This document shows, one piece after another, positions 31,555 through 41,300 of a DNA stretch of 64,000 bases (its first letter is position 1; each line of letters begins with the position of its first letter). The position numbers and the translations under genes are program-made. This DNA is from DASVHS01 sp035468985 (GTDB taxonomy: Bacteria > Acidobacteriota > Thermoanaerobaculia > Gp7-AA8). The stretch spans positions 6,833 through 70,832 of the forward strand of contig DATISF010000077.1 in assembly GCA_035468985.1 (NCBI GenBank). Direction: 5' to 3'. Below the pieces are notes generated by a model. The model was not told where the DNA came from and did not search any database. It saw only the letters and a program-made list of their open reading frames with translations.

Positions 31555-34068
31555 TCACTTCACCGTAAATCCCCACTCCGCAAACGGCTGCGCCGGATTG
31601 CCGGCGCGATCTTCGGCCTCGAGGTGCACGCGGTGGTTGCCCGGATCAAGGGGCTTGACGGGCGTGTAGCGGGCGCGACCAGAGGTGACTTCGAACGTGG
31701 CCGGGATCTGGACGCCGTCGACGAGCAGGCGGATCGACGACGGTTCGACGCCGCTTTCATCCTTCACGCTCGCGCCGATTTCCGGCTTGCCGTTCTCGAT
31801 CACGGCACCCGGCGAGGGGACGAGGTTCGTGATGAGCGGTCCGGTGTTGTCCTCCGGAGCATCGAGGTAGACGGCGCGCAGATCATCGAGGTAGATCGAC
31901 GAGGCGTTGTCGCATCGGTCGTTCGACTCGACGATGTAGATGCGCTCCCACTTCAGCGGCGGGACCGCATCGCGCGGCACCAGAAAGTCGATGTATTTCC
32001 AGCCGATCCAGTCGATCCCGCCGTGACGGCGCGTGCACGAGGTGAGCAGCGGACCGGGAGTCGACGTGAAGTTGACGATTTTCAGCGCGCCGGTGCGGTC
32101 GCGATAGTTCCCGCGCAGATCATGGCGGCTGCCGTCGCCCCACACCCAGACCCCGATGCGCAGCGGCCGGCTCTCGATGGGTCTCGCCGGCTCCCATTTC
32201 ACGCCCGCCGCGGAGATGCCCGTCTGATTGCGCATGTCGTAGGTCAGACGGAGCGATGAGGTGCCCCGACGAACCGGATCGCCGCGGACGGCGCGAGAGA
32301 GATTCGCCGCCGCGTGGGTCGCGGAAATCTTCTTGTCATTGGCATCTTCGAAATCGTCGACGATGACCGGCGGCTTCCCGATCTCGACGCGTGCACTGGC
32401 GGTCGTCACGCCCACCGCCGCCGCGACCACCCCCCGCCCGCCCGACGACGCTTTCAACTGACCGCCAGTCATTTTTCCGAGGACCGGTGAGGCACGCCAT
32501 TCGGCGGCCGCGGGATCAATGGCCACCGAACGTCCCTGCGCGTCGTGGCCGGTCAGCGTGAACGACTGCGTGGCGCCACTCATCACGATCACGGGATCGG
32601 GTGCGATTTCGAGCGAGGCCAGCGTCGGGACGACACTCACGCCCGTCGATCCGGTGGCCTGGTCGACAAACGCCTTCACCATCCCGTCGCCCTGACCGCC
32701 GGCGATGAAGCGGCCGTAGACGTCGATGCTGCCGACCGTCGACTCCCATCGCGGGGCGTGCGGAAGGCGCACCGGGTTGTACGACGCATCTTCGCCGAGC
32801 GCGGTGTAGTCGATGTGACTGCCCGAGAGGACGGTTGCCGTTTCCGGCCTGATCGCCAGCATCGCCAGCGGTCCGGTGGGCGCCGTGCTGTACAGAACGA
32901 GACTGTTGCCGACGGCGCGCTCGAAACCGTCGGAGCCGCGATTGACCATCGTCAGGCCGTCGGTTCCCGGCAGCCGCACGCCGAGAGTCGTCGATCCGCC
33001 GCTATCGAGGCTGATGCCGTTGACGACGCCCTGGCTGACCATCAGCTCGGCGAGCTCATCGAGTGTCACGCCCATGCTGTAGCCGGGCTGGCGGCCGTCA
33101 ATGGCAAACAGGAGCACTTCGCCTTTCGCGGTGATGCCGACGCCGCTGCGCGGGTGCGTGACGTCGGCGTAGCCGTGCGAGTACGGATCGATCGCGGCCG
33201 CTCCAGCGCGCACGAGCATTGTCGGACCGGAGACCGCCTGAATGACGGTGTCCCATCCCTGCGTCGTCGAAAACGTGATCGCCAACCGCGCGCCATCCGG
33301 CAGGAGGTCGAGAAACTTCGCACCGGTGCCGGCACCGGAGAGGACGACATCCGCCGCTCCGAGCGGCATGGATCCGCCGTGGGTCCGCACGCGCCTCACG
33401 ATTCCGTCGAATGATCCGTGCGTCGGCAGCGGCAGCGACACGTTGCCGAGGAGGACCTCGGTGCCGGAGTCGTCGGTGCCGGTGTTGTCGCCGAATCGAT
33501 TCGTGTAGAGCACGAGCTCGCCCGCTCCCTCGCCCAGCGTGCGTGCCTGATTGACGCGCGCGATCGGCGCACAGACACCATCCGGCCGGCAGACGCTTCC
33601 GGTGATCCCTGCCGGCTCGATGAGCACCTTCCGGTCGGCGGTGACTCCGAACGAGGGGCGCGGCTTCGGGCCGTAGGCGATCAGCTCGCCGTCCTGGATG
33701 TGGATTCCGAACGGAGCCTGGTTGGGATCGAAGAAATCGCCGTTGATGGCGGCGACCGCGCGATGACCTTCGCGATTCTTCCGATTGGCCTGCTGCGTCG
33801 TCGGCTCGAGCCCGACGATCCGGTCATTGGAGATCGACGCTTCGATGCGGAGGACCGGCTGCGACAGATCTGCCCGCGCGATGTACACGGCCTGCCTGCC
33901 GGCGGTGGTCGTGGTCATCGTGCCGCGCTCGTGCACGACGCCCGGCGCCACGGTCATCGTTGCGACCGGACGATAAGGCGCTGACACGGCGGCGGCGACA
34001 ATCGCAGCCTGCGCCAGCAAACCCGCGATCAGCAGCGGTCGCACCCAGCCCATGCGAGGTGACATCAT
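31555..34068 (-). CDS. Phosphodiester glycosidase (NAGPA/DUF2233) family protein
   Basis: An 837-residue exported protein with an N-terminal hydrophobic signal (~10-28). The NAGPA-like domain (~35-390) shows 'VAAINGDFFDPNQAPFGIHI', 'LFAIDGRQPGYSMGVTLDEL' and 'GISLDSGGSTTLGVRLPG'. These are the conserved blocks of the uncovering-enzyme family that removes GlcNAc phosphodiester caps or acts on cell-wall phosphodiesters. Ig-like domains follow (~395-560), then a carbohydrate-binding-like jelly roll (~565-740) and a last Ig-like module. The multidomain layout suggests a cell-surface enzyme. The stop lies 6 bases after the long inverted repeat. The substrate is not known. Confidence 0.88.
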   Translation of the reverse strand: MMSPRMGWVRPLLIAGLLAQAAIVAAAVSAPYRPVATMTVAPGVVHERGTMTTTTAGRQAVYIARADLSQPVLRIEASISNDRIVGLEPTTQQANRKNREGHRAVAAINGDFFDPNQAPFGIHIQDGELIAYGPKPRPSFGVTADRKVLIEPAGITGSVCRPDGVCAPIARVNQARTLGEGAGELVLYTNRFGDNTGTDDSGTEVLLGNVSLPLPTHGSFDGIVRRVRTHGGSMPLGAADVVLSGAGTGAKFLDLLPDGARLAITFSTTQGWDTVIQAVSGPTMLVRAGAAAIDPYSHGYADVTHPRSGVGITAKGEVLLFAIDGRQPGYSMGVTLDELAELMVSQGVVNGISLDSGGSTTLGVRLPGTDGLTMVNRGSDGFERAVGNSLVLYSTAPTGPLAMLAIRPETATVLSGSHIDYTALGEDASYNPVRLPHAPRWESTVGSIDVYGRFIAGGQGDGMVKAFVDQATGSTGVSVVPTLASLEIAPDPVIVMSGATQSFTLTGHDAQGRSVAIDPAAAEWRASPVLGKMTGGQLKASSGGRGVVAAAVGVTTASARVEIGKPPVIVDDFEDANDKKISATHAAANLSRAVRGDPVRRGTSSLRLTYDMRNQTGISAAGVKWEPARPIESRPLRIGVWVWGDGSRHDLRGNYRDRTGALKIVNFTSTPGPLLTSCTRRHGGIDWIGWKYIDFLVPRDAVPPLKWERIYIVESNDRCDNASSIYLDDLRAVYLDAPEDNTGPLITNLVPSPGAVIENGKPEIGASVKDESGVEPSSIRLLVDGVQIPATFEVTSGRARYTPVKPLDPGNHRVHLEAEDRAGNPAQPFAEWGFTVK

Positions 34069-34095
34069 GCCGCAGTTCGGTGCGGCAGTGTTCCG

Positions 34096-34422
34096 TCAGT
34101 CCTGCTCTTCCTCACCCGATTCGATGATTTCGTCGAGCCCCGGATCCGCCTTGATGATCCGCAGCCCGCTCTGAAACACGCTCTCCGCCGCGGCCTCGGC
34201 ATGCGCAAGCGAGGTGTGGACGACCGCGCAGTCGAGATGGATCGTCCTCTTCGGCAACGGCACATCGACGCGGCAGATTCCGCCATTGTCGGGGAGCTGC
34301 GACTCGTGCGCGACCCGCAGACCGCCGCGCGAAACGTCGAGCACGAACAGCGGCAGCGATCCCGCCGCACCCTGCACCGGGTGGCGGAGTCGGACGCGCG
34401 GATCGCGGCGGCGCTCATTCAT
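34096..34422 (-). CDS. PilZ-domain protein
   Basis: A 108-residue protein from the ATG at 34422. The frame is open upstream, but that part is antisense to the promoter and start of the next gene. It carries the c-di-GMP binding signature of PilZ: 'RRRDPRVRLRHPV' (the RxxxR box) at the N-terminus and 'DVSRGGLRV' (D/NxSxxG) ~25 residues later. PilZ proteins bind c-di-GMP and act on motility, exopolysaccharide or secretion. The tail is acidic ('ESGEEEQD'). It lies 27 bases downstream of... the glycosidase-family gene begins 27 bases after its stop, so the two may be cotranscribed. Confidence 0.88.
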   Translation of the reverse strand: MNERRRDPRVRLRHPVQGAAGSLPLFVLDVSRGGLRVAHESQLPDNGGICRVDVPLPKRTIHLDCAVVHTSLAHAEAAAESVFQSGLRIIKADPGLDEIIESGEEEQD

Positions 34423-34496
34423 TGGTGCATACTCTACCGCCTTTACACTGGCGACCCTGCTGCACGCGACATTTCGACTCGGCGAAAGGAACTTCC

Positions 34497-35126
34497 ATGA
34501 CCCTTCCTCCCTGTGAAAAGCCTCCCGCGGACGAAGAGCCGGCCGACCCGTCACGGAGAGTTTTCATGATCGGATCCGCCGCCGCCACCGCCGGCCTCAT
34601 CGTCTCCCCGCTCCTCGGCGACGCGGCCGTGAAGCACGCCGCGGCGAAGACGGCAGCCGATCCGAACGCCATCCCTGTTTCGCTCGACGTGAACGGGACA
34701 GTTCACGCGCTCAAGCTCGATCCGCGGACCACGCTCCTCGACGCGCTGCGCGAGCATCTCGATCTCATCGGCACGAAGAAGGGATGCGATCAGGGCGCAT
34801 GCGGCGCGTGCACCGTGCTCGTCGACGGACGCCGCATCAACTCCTGCCTGACGCTCGCGGCGATGAACAGCGGAAAGAAAATCGTCACGATCGAAGGCCT
34901 GACGTCCGAAGGCAAGCTGCAGCCCCTTCAGGCCGCGTTCATCCGCAATGACGGGTTCCAGTGCGGCTACTGCACGTCGGGACAGATCTGCTCGGCGACG
35001 GCATTGCTGCGAGAAGGCCACGCCGGCTCGGATGACGAGATCCGAGAGTGGATGAGCGGCAACATCTGCCGCTGCGGTTGTTACGTCGGGATCGTCGAGG
35101 CCATCAAGGAGGCGAAAAATGCATAG
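34497..35126 (+). CDS. paoA: Periplasmic aldehyde oxidoreductase, [2Fe-2S] subunit (PaoA-like)
   Basis: A 209-residue protein from the ATG at 34497, with GAAAGGA just upstream; the longer frame upstream is not supported. A twin-arginine signal ('SRRVFMIGSAAATAG', ~19-33) exports the complex. The plant-type [2Fe-2S] ligands lie in 'GCDQGACGACTVLVDG' and 'INSC'; the second cluster uses 'CGYCTSGQ' and 'ICRCGCYVG'. The Tat signal on this subunit, plus the order of the genes, matches E. coli PaoABC (YagTSR), which oxidises aromatic aldehydes in the periplasm. The FAD subunit follows after 101 bases that contain a hairpin repeat. Confidence 0.92.
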   Translation: MTLPPCEKPPADEEPADPSRRVFMIGSAAATAGLIVSPLLGDAAVKHAAAKTAADPNAIPVSLDVNGTVHALKLDPRTTLLDALREHLDLIGTKKGCDQGACGACTVLVDGRRINSCLTLAAMNSGKKIVTIEGLTSEGKLQPLQAAFIRNDGFQCGYCTSGQICSATALLREGHAGSDDEIREWMSGNICRCGCYVGIVEAIKEAKNA

Positions 35127-35132
35127 CCACTT

Positions 35133-35218
35133 CATGCTGAGCCGCGCAGACGGCGAAGCATCTCCTGCACCGTCGACGAGATCCTCCGGCTCCGCTTCGC
35201 TCCGCCTCAGGATGACGG
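35133..35218. repeat. GTCATCCTGAG-family hairpin element inside the pao operon
   Basis: A diverged copy of the hairpin family: 'CATGCTGAGCCGCGCAGACG' at the left and 'GCCTCAGGATGACGGG' at the right. It fills the space between paoA and paoB, and its right end lies next to the ribosome site (GGAGGGAAG, 35218-35226) of paoB. Other copies: 14811-14903, 14953-15092, 52894-52968, 63757-63851. Confidence 0.75.
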
Positions 35219-35227
35219 GAGGGAAGA

Positions 35228-36214
35228 ATGCATCCGTTTGATTTCGTCCGCCCGAACGACCTCGCCGCCGCGATCAAGTCCGGCTCGACGGACGCGGCGA
35301 AGTTCGTCGCCGGCGGCACGAACCTCGTCGATCTCATGAAGTGCGACGTCGAGCATCCTTCGCACCTCGTCGACATCAATGCCCTGCCGATGACGAAGAT
35401 CGAGCAGGTGCAAGGCGGCATTCGCATCGGCGCTCTGGCTCGCATGAGCGATGTCGCCGCCGATCCGATCGTCAAACAGAGTTTCCCGGCGATCTCGCAG
35501 GCGCTTCTCCTGTCGGCCTCGCCGCAGATCCGCAATGCCGCGTCGATCGGAGGCAATCTGATGCAGCGGACCCGCTGCCCGTATTTCCGCGAACTGACCT
35601 GGACTCCGTGCAACAAGCGAAATCCCGGAAGCGGCTGCTCCGCCATCGACGGCCAGAACCGCATGCACGCAATCCTGGGCACCTCCGATGCGTGCATTGC
35701 CACGCATCCGTCCGATCTCGCCGTCGCCCTCGCCGCCCTCGACGGCGTGCTCACGTTGCGCGGGCCGGACGGCGAGCGCCGGATCGCGGTGACGGAGTTT
35801 CATCTGCCCCCCGGCAACACGCCGCACCTCGAGCACGATCTCGGGCCGGGCGAGCTGATCACGGCCGTCTTCGTCCCCGATGCGCCGCACGCGCGTCATT
35901 CGGCATACCTGAAAATCCGCGACCGCGCCGCGTACGAGTTCGCGCTCACCTCCGCGGCGGTCGGCCTGGACCTCGGGGCCGGCACGATCCGATCGGCGCG
36001 CATTGCCCTCGGCGGAGTCGGCACGACGCCGTGGCGCGCGCGCAATGCCGAAGTCGTGCTGCGGGGACGGAAGCCGACCCGCGACGTGTTCCGCGCCGCG
36101 GCCGAGGCGGAGCTGGCCAGCAGCGTGTCGTACGGACAGAACGGATTCAAGATCGAGCTGGCGAAGCGGACCCTCGTCCGAGCGCTGACCGATCTCGCCG
36201 GGGGTGCCGCATGA
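35228..36214 (+). CDS. paoB: Periplasmic aldehyde oxidoreductase, FAD/[4Fe-4S] subunit (PaoB-like)
   Basis: A 328-residue protein of the CO-dehydrogenase flavoprotein family. The FAD-binding loops 'FVAGGTNLVDLMK' (~26-38) and 'NAASIGGNLMQRTRCPYFRE' (~103-122) are present. Four cysteines, C117, C128, C137 and C156, reproduce the extra [4Fe-4S] insertion that is characteristic of PaoB and 4-hydroxybenzoyl-CoA reductase-like flavoproteins. It links the Mo subunit to its outside electron acceptor. Its stop overlaps the start of the Mo subunit (ATGA). Confidence 0.94.
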   Translation: MHPFDFVRPNDLAAAIKSGSTDAAKFVAGGTNLVDLMKCDVEHPSHLVDINALPMTKIEQVQGGIRIGALARMSDVAADPIVKQSFPAISQALLLSASPQIRNAASIGGNLMQRTRCPYFRELTWTPCNKRNPGSGCSAIDGQNRMHAILGTSDACIATHPSDLAVALAALDGVLTLRGPDGERRIAVTEFHLPPGNTPHLEHDLGPGELITAVFVPDAPHARHSAYLKIRDRAAYEFALTSAAVGLDLGAGTIRSARIALGGVGTTPWRARNAEVVLRGRKPTRDVFRAAAEAELASSVSYGQNGFKIELAKRTLVRALTDLAGGAA

Positions 36215-38325
36215 TTCCCAATATCGGCAAACCGGTCGATCGCGTGGACGGCCGGCCGAAGACCACCGGCAGCGCGCGTTATGCCGCCGAGCACAACCTC
36301 GAAAACGCCGCGTACGGCGTGCTGGTGATGAGCACCATTCCGGCGGGAACGATCCGGTCGATTGACGCGAACGCCGCGCTCAAGTCGCAGGGCGTCCTCG
36401 CCGTCCTCTCCCATCTCAACGCACCGAAACTCAATCCGCCCGGGCGCGAAGGCAATCTCCGCGAGACATACGTTCCCTTCAGCGACGCCACGATTCATTA
36501 CACCGGTCAGCGGATTGCGGTTGTCGTCGCCGATACCATCGAGCACGCCACGCGGGGCGCCGAGTTGGTGAAGGTCGCGTATGTTCCGGCACAGCCGCGC
36601 ATCGACATGCAGAAGCTCCGCGCGGAAGCGGTCGATCGGTCGAAGAGTGCATTCTCGAAAGGCGATGCCGATGCCGCATTCGCCGCCGCGCCGGTGAAGA
36701 TTGACGAGACGTATCGCACGCCGCACGAGCACCACAATCCTCTCGAAGCGCATTCGATCATCGCGGCGTGGAACGGCGATCACCTGACGATCTACGACTC
36801 ATCGCAGAACATCTTCGGCACGCGCGACGCCATGGCGGCCCTCTTCGGCATTCCAAAAGACAACGTGCACGTCACGTCGCAGTTCGTCGGCGGCGCGTTC
36901 GGCAGCAAAGGCGGATCGTGGCCGCACGTCGTGATCAGCGCGATCGCGGCGCGCGCGGTCGAGCGTCCCGTGAAGGTCGTCGTCACGCGCAAGCAGCTCT
37001 ACTTCGCGAACGGTCACCGTCCCGAGACCGAGCAGCGCGTCGCGCTCGGCGCGAGCCCTGACGGCAAGCTCCTGGCCCTGATCCACGAAGGCGCCAGCCA
37101 GACCAACGACGTCTGCGATTACGCGGAACGGTTCGCGCGGCCGACCCGCGTGATCTACGCTTCCGACAGCATCCGCGGCGCCAACCCCGTGGTCTCCCTG
37201 AACCTCCCCAGCCCGACCTACATGCGCGCGCCGGGAGAGAACCCCGGCATGTTCGCCATTGAGTCGGCGATGGACGAGTTGGCCTATGCGCTCAAGATGG
37301 ATCCGCTGCAGCTGCGGCTCGTCAACCATGCCGATGCCGATCCCGTCGACGGAAAGCCGTGGTCGAGCAAGTCGCTCAAGCAGTGTTATCAACAGGGAGC
37401 CGAGCGATTCGGATGGTCGCGGCGGAAACCCGAGCCGCGCTCGATGCGCAACGGCCGGAATCTCGCCGGCCTGGGCATGGCCAGCGCGACGTATCCGACG
37501 CACCGCTCCCCGGCATCAGCCCGCGCGCTCATGAAACGCGACGGCACGGTCGTGGTCAGCAGCGGCTCGCATGAGATGGGGATGGGCACAGCCACGGTCA
37601 TGGCGCAACTCGCCGCGGAAACGCTCGGCGTCCCGGTCGAACGAGTCCGCTTCGAGTACGGCGACACGAACCTGCCCCAAGCGCCGATCTCCGCCGGCTC
37701 GATGACCGCGGCGAGCGTCGGCTCCGCCGTCCATGGAGCAGTCATGGAGCTGAAAAACAGGATTGCCGCGCTCGACGGCGTCGATCCGGCGACGCTCGAT
37801 GCCAACGCCTACCACTCGATTCTCGCAAAGCACTACCTCGATCAGATCGACGCGCGCTTTGATGCGAAGCCGCCTCAGCAGGAATCGCTCGCGATGCATG
37901 CATTCGGCGCGCACTTTGTGGAAGTGAGCATCGACGAGGAGATTCCGGTCGTTCACGTGCAAAGAATCGTGAGCGCGTTTGCAGGCGGCCGCATCCTCAA
38001 CGAGAAAACCGCCCGCAGCCAGTACCTCGGCGGGATCATCCAGGGTCTGGGAATGGCTCTGATGGAGGAAACGCATCTCGACAAACGGCTGGGATCTTTT
38101 GTGAACGTCAATTTCGCGGAGTACCTCGTCCCCGTGAATCCCGACATCCCCAACATCGACGTCATCCTGATCGAAGAGGACGACCCTCACGTGAATCCGA
38201 TCGGAGTCAAAGGCATCGGCGAGATCGGAATCGTCGGCGTGGCGCCGGCGATCGCCAACGCCGTCTTCCACGCGACCGGAAAACGGGTGCGCGATCTGCC
38301 GATCACCATCGAGAAGCTGATGTAG
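36211..38325 (+). CDS. paoC: Periplasmic aldehyde oxidoreductase, molybdopterin subunit (PaoC-like)
   Basis: A 704-residue protein from the ATG overlapping the paoB stop; in-frame sequence before it is shadow of paoB. The a/b hammerhead domain starts it ('GKPVDRVDGRPKTTGSARYA'). Mo-cofactor loops follow: 'QFVGGAFGSKGG', 'TYMRAPGENPG' and 'GSHEMGMGTATVMAQLAAET'. Glu671 in 'GVKGIGEIGIVG' is at the position of the catalytic base. It oxidises aldehydes to acids using water; the in vivo substrate is probably a broad range of aldehydes. A PaoD-type MCD chaperone gene is not nearby. The convergent alpha-2-macroglobulin gene ends 12 bases away. Confidence 0.94.
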   Translation: MIPNIGKPVDRVDGRPKTTGSARYAAEHNLENAAYGVLVMSTIPAGTIRSIDANAALKSQGVLAVLSHLNAPKLNPPGREGNLRETYVPFSDATIHYTGQRIAVVVADTIEHATRGAELVKVAYVPAQPRIDMQKLRAEAVDRSKSAFSKGDADAAFAAAPVKIDETYRTPHEHHNPLEAHSIIAAWNGDHLTIYDSSQNIFGTRDAMAALFGIPKDNVHVTSQFVGGAFGSKGGSWPHVVISAIAARAVERPVKVVVTRKQLYFANGHRPETEQRVALGASPDGKLLALIHEGASQTNDVCDYAERFARPTRVIYASDSIRGANPVVSLNLPSPTYMRAPGENPGMFAIESAMDELAYALKMDPLQLRLVNHADADPVDGKPWSSKSLKQCYQQGAERFGWSRRKPEPRSMRNGRNLAGLGMASATYPTHRSPASARALMKRDGTVVVSSGSHEMGMGTATVMAQLAAETLGVPVERVRFEYGDTNLPQAPISAGSMTAASVGSAVHGAVMELKNRIAALDGVDPATLDANAYHSILAKHYLDQIDARFDAKPPQQESLAMHAFGAHFVEVSIDEEIPVVHVQRIVSAFAGGRILNEKTARSQYLGGIIQGLGMALMEETHLDKRLGSFVNVNFAEYLVPVNPDIPNIDVILIEEDDPHVNPIGVKGIGEIGIVGVAPAIANAVFHATGKRVRDLPITIEKLM

Positions 38326-38337
38326 GACACGCAACCT

Positions 38338-41300
38338 CTACTCCACGCTCATCCTCACCTCTTCCCCGTTCGCATGCACCTCGGGCACATACATGGCCTG
38401 TCCGAGGAGTGGCAGGGCGTGGAAGGAGCCCGGCACTTCGGCGCGCAGCGTGTATCGGATCTCCCAGATCCCCTGCGGCAGGTGGCTGATGAACAGCGCC
38501 ACCTTGCGATCGCGCAGTTCCTGATACACCGGCACCGAACGGTTTGACTTGACGTCGCGCGCCCACAATCCAGCGCCGCTCTGCAACTCCACCGCTTCGA
38601 GGCCGGCCGGCTTGAGGTCTTCGAACATCAGGTAGTCGTAATCGTTCTTCGTCTCGATCGTGGCGACGACCTCGACGCGCTCGCCGCTGGTCGCACTCCC
38701 GTTGTCGAGGAGCGGCTCGCGGGTGAACGTGATTCCCTTGAGCAGCGTCGGATGTCCCGCCAGGCGGAAGTACTCGCGGCGCACGAAGATCTCGTTTCCG
38801 GCAGCCTTCACCGGCTCCTCGAGGGAGACGAATCGGCCTTCGGCGGCGAAGTACAACGCGCCCTGACCTTTCGTACGGCGAATGCGGATCTCGTTCGCGT
38901 CGCGCACGAGATCCTGTGGCACGGACACTCTTGTCTGTGCCGTTCCGGACTGCAGCACGCGCCCATTCACCGACACCTCGTAGGCCGTCCCGGCTTTCAG
39001 CTCGCCGCTGACCCCGAGGTAGTCGTCGAGCGCAAGGATGGCGATGGCGGTGTCGCGGGTGTTGTTCCACTGCGCTCCGCGGCGGTTCTTCACCATCCAG
39101 TTCATGATCGGCTCGACGAGCCGGTTTTGTGGATCGATGTGCACGATGGCCTGCAGTGCGAAAGCCGTGGACTCGACCGGGCCATCGAACCAGCGCCACC
39201 AGAAATGATCTTCGCCCCAGTGCGCGGTGCCCATGACTTCCGGCGCGCCGGAACCGGAACCGCGGACCAGGACCGACTGATCGGGCGCGCGATCGATCTT
39301 CGCGCCGTCCTCGAGATTGCGAACGAGCACGCCGGCGCGTTCGGCATCGCCGAAATCGTGCGCGGCCAGAGCGAGCAGAGCGCGCGAATACGACGTCACC
39401 CGGTCGCGATGGGCGTACGCATCGTTGAAGGCCTTTCGCTCTTCGGCCGTCGGCGACTTCCGCCATGCGGCGAGGGCGTGGAGGATCCAGGCCTCGTTCT
39501 GCCAGTCCGATTCGTGCTGCACGAGACGGCCGTCGAGAAATGTGGCCGCGCGAGCGCCGGAGTTGCCGTTGATGTTGAGGCCGGCTTCGCGCGCGATGGC
39601 AAGTCCCCAAAGCACGTATGCGGTCATGAAGTCGTCGCTGTCGTCGTTCTTCCACCATCCCCATCCGCCATCGGCGTGCTGGAAGTCGTAGAGACGCGCG
39701 AGCGAGCGCGCCGTCACGTCCTCGATGCGGCGCGGGCTGACGATGCCGCTGCGCTCGAGACCGTTGCGCTCGAGTGTTCGCGCGACGATCGCCGCCGGGA
39801 GAAACCGGCTCATCGTCTGCTCGGTGCAGCCGTACGGATACTCGACGAGGTACGGCAGCGCGTCGAGCATCATCGCCGCCAGGCTCGGCTGCACCTGGAT
39901 CGACAGCTCGGTCGCTCGCCGTTCGCGCGGAAGATCGAGCTTGATGATGGCCTCGTCGCCGCGGACTTTGCCTGACCGCGCGATGAGCTTGTCGACGCCG
40001 TGCTCGTAGACCGTGAACGTCTTCTCCATGGCATCGGCGTACTCGCCGGCCCGGCCGATCACGCGGAGCTTTGCGCTCCCGGCACGTTCCGCGATCACTT
40101 TCCAGTCAGCCCGCGCCTCTCCATGCGCAGGCACGCTCAGTGTGGATCCGCCGGCCGCGACGGCGTTCTCCAGCTTCACACCCTCGACCTCCAGCGCCGG
40201 GCTGACGGTCATCGCCTGATCGGTGTTGTTGTTGACGACGGCCGAGATCGTCGCGCGATCGCCGGCCACGAAAAATCGCGGACCCTGCAGACGAACGATG
40301 AGCGGCATGTTCGTCCGTGCCGTGCTCGAGCCGATGCCGACCTGCGTCGCCGGCGTCACCGCGCGAGCCGTGGCCCGCCACGTGGTCAGAGCTTCGGGGA
40401 ACTTCATCGTGACCCGTGCGACGCCGTCCGGGCCGGTGACCACATTCGGCTTCCAGAACGCGGTGGAGCTGAAGTCGGTGCGCACGTGCACCTCGATACC
40501 GCGGGTCTCCTCGTTGGTCTTCATCGCCTTCAGTGCGGGCGGTGGCGCGGCGGCCGGCGCCTGGGCGTTCACGGTGATCGCTTCGGCGACCGCCATGCGG
40601 CCGAGAGCGGCGCCGGCCACGTCGCCGGAGAGGCCGCGATCGAACGAATCGCGCTCGTCTTTCTTCAAGTCGCGGTCGTCGATCAGCTTCCCTTCCTTCT
40701 CCTTGAATTCGCCGTAGCGCTGCCTCTGGACGCTCGCCGTGACCTGAACGGCGTACGCGTGATCGGCCCCGAAGAAGAACTGCCGCGGATCACCCGCGAA
40801 ATCGGTTTGAATCGCCGTCACGGATTCGTCGGACACCGCGAGCGCGACCTCCGCCGCGACCGGCCGGCCATCCACGTCGCGAGTAGTCACCGTGAACGAG
40901 CCTTCCTGGCGCGGACGGTAGTCCTGGCGATCGGATTTGACGTCGACATTGATGAAGTGCTCGACGGGCGGGACGACGATCCGCTTCGTGTCGTTCCACA
41001 GCATCCGGTCGAATGTCGATGAAACGGTGATGTAGAACGACGGCACGTTCCGGTCGGTGATCGGGAGCTCGACGAGCTTCGCCGTCCCATCGAGATGGAC
41101 GATCTGCGTGTCGAGAATTCCGTTCGCCGAGGTGGTCAGCATGACCCATCGCCCGCTCGCGGGCGTGGCGATGATCACGGGCGCCGTCTGGCCGGCGCGG
41201 AAACTCTCTTTGTCGATGATGATCTCGAGCCCGCCGGTGTGATAGCCGAGCTCCGTGGACGCGTTGCTGCTGACCCAGACGGCGGTCTCGGCGTGCACGA

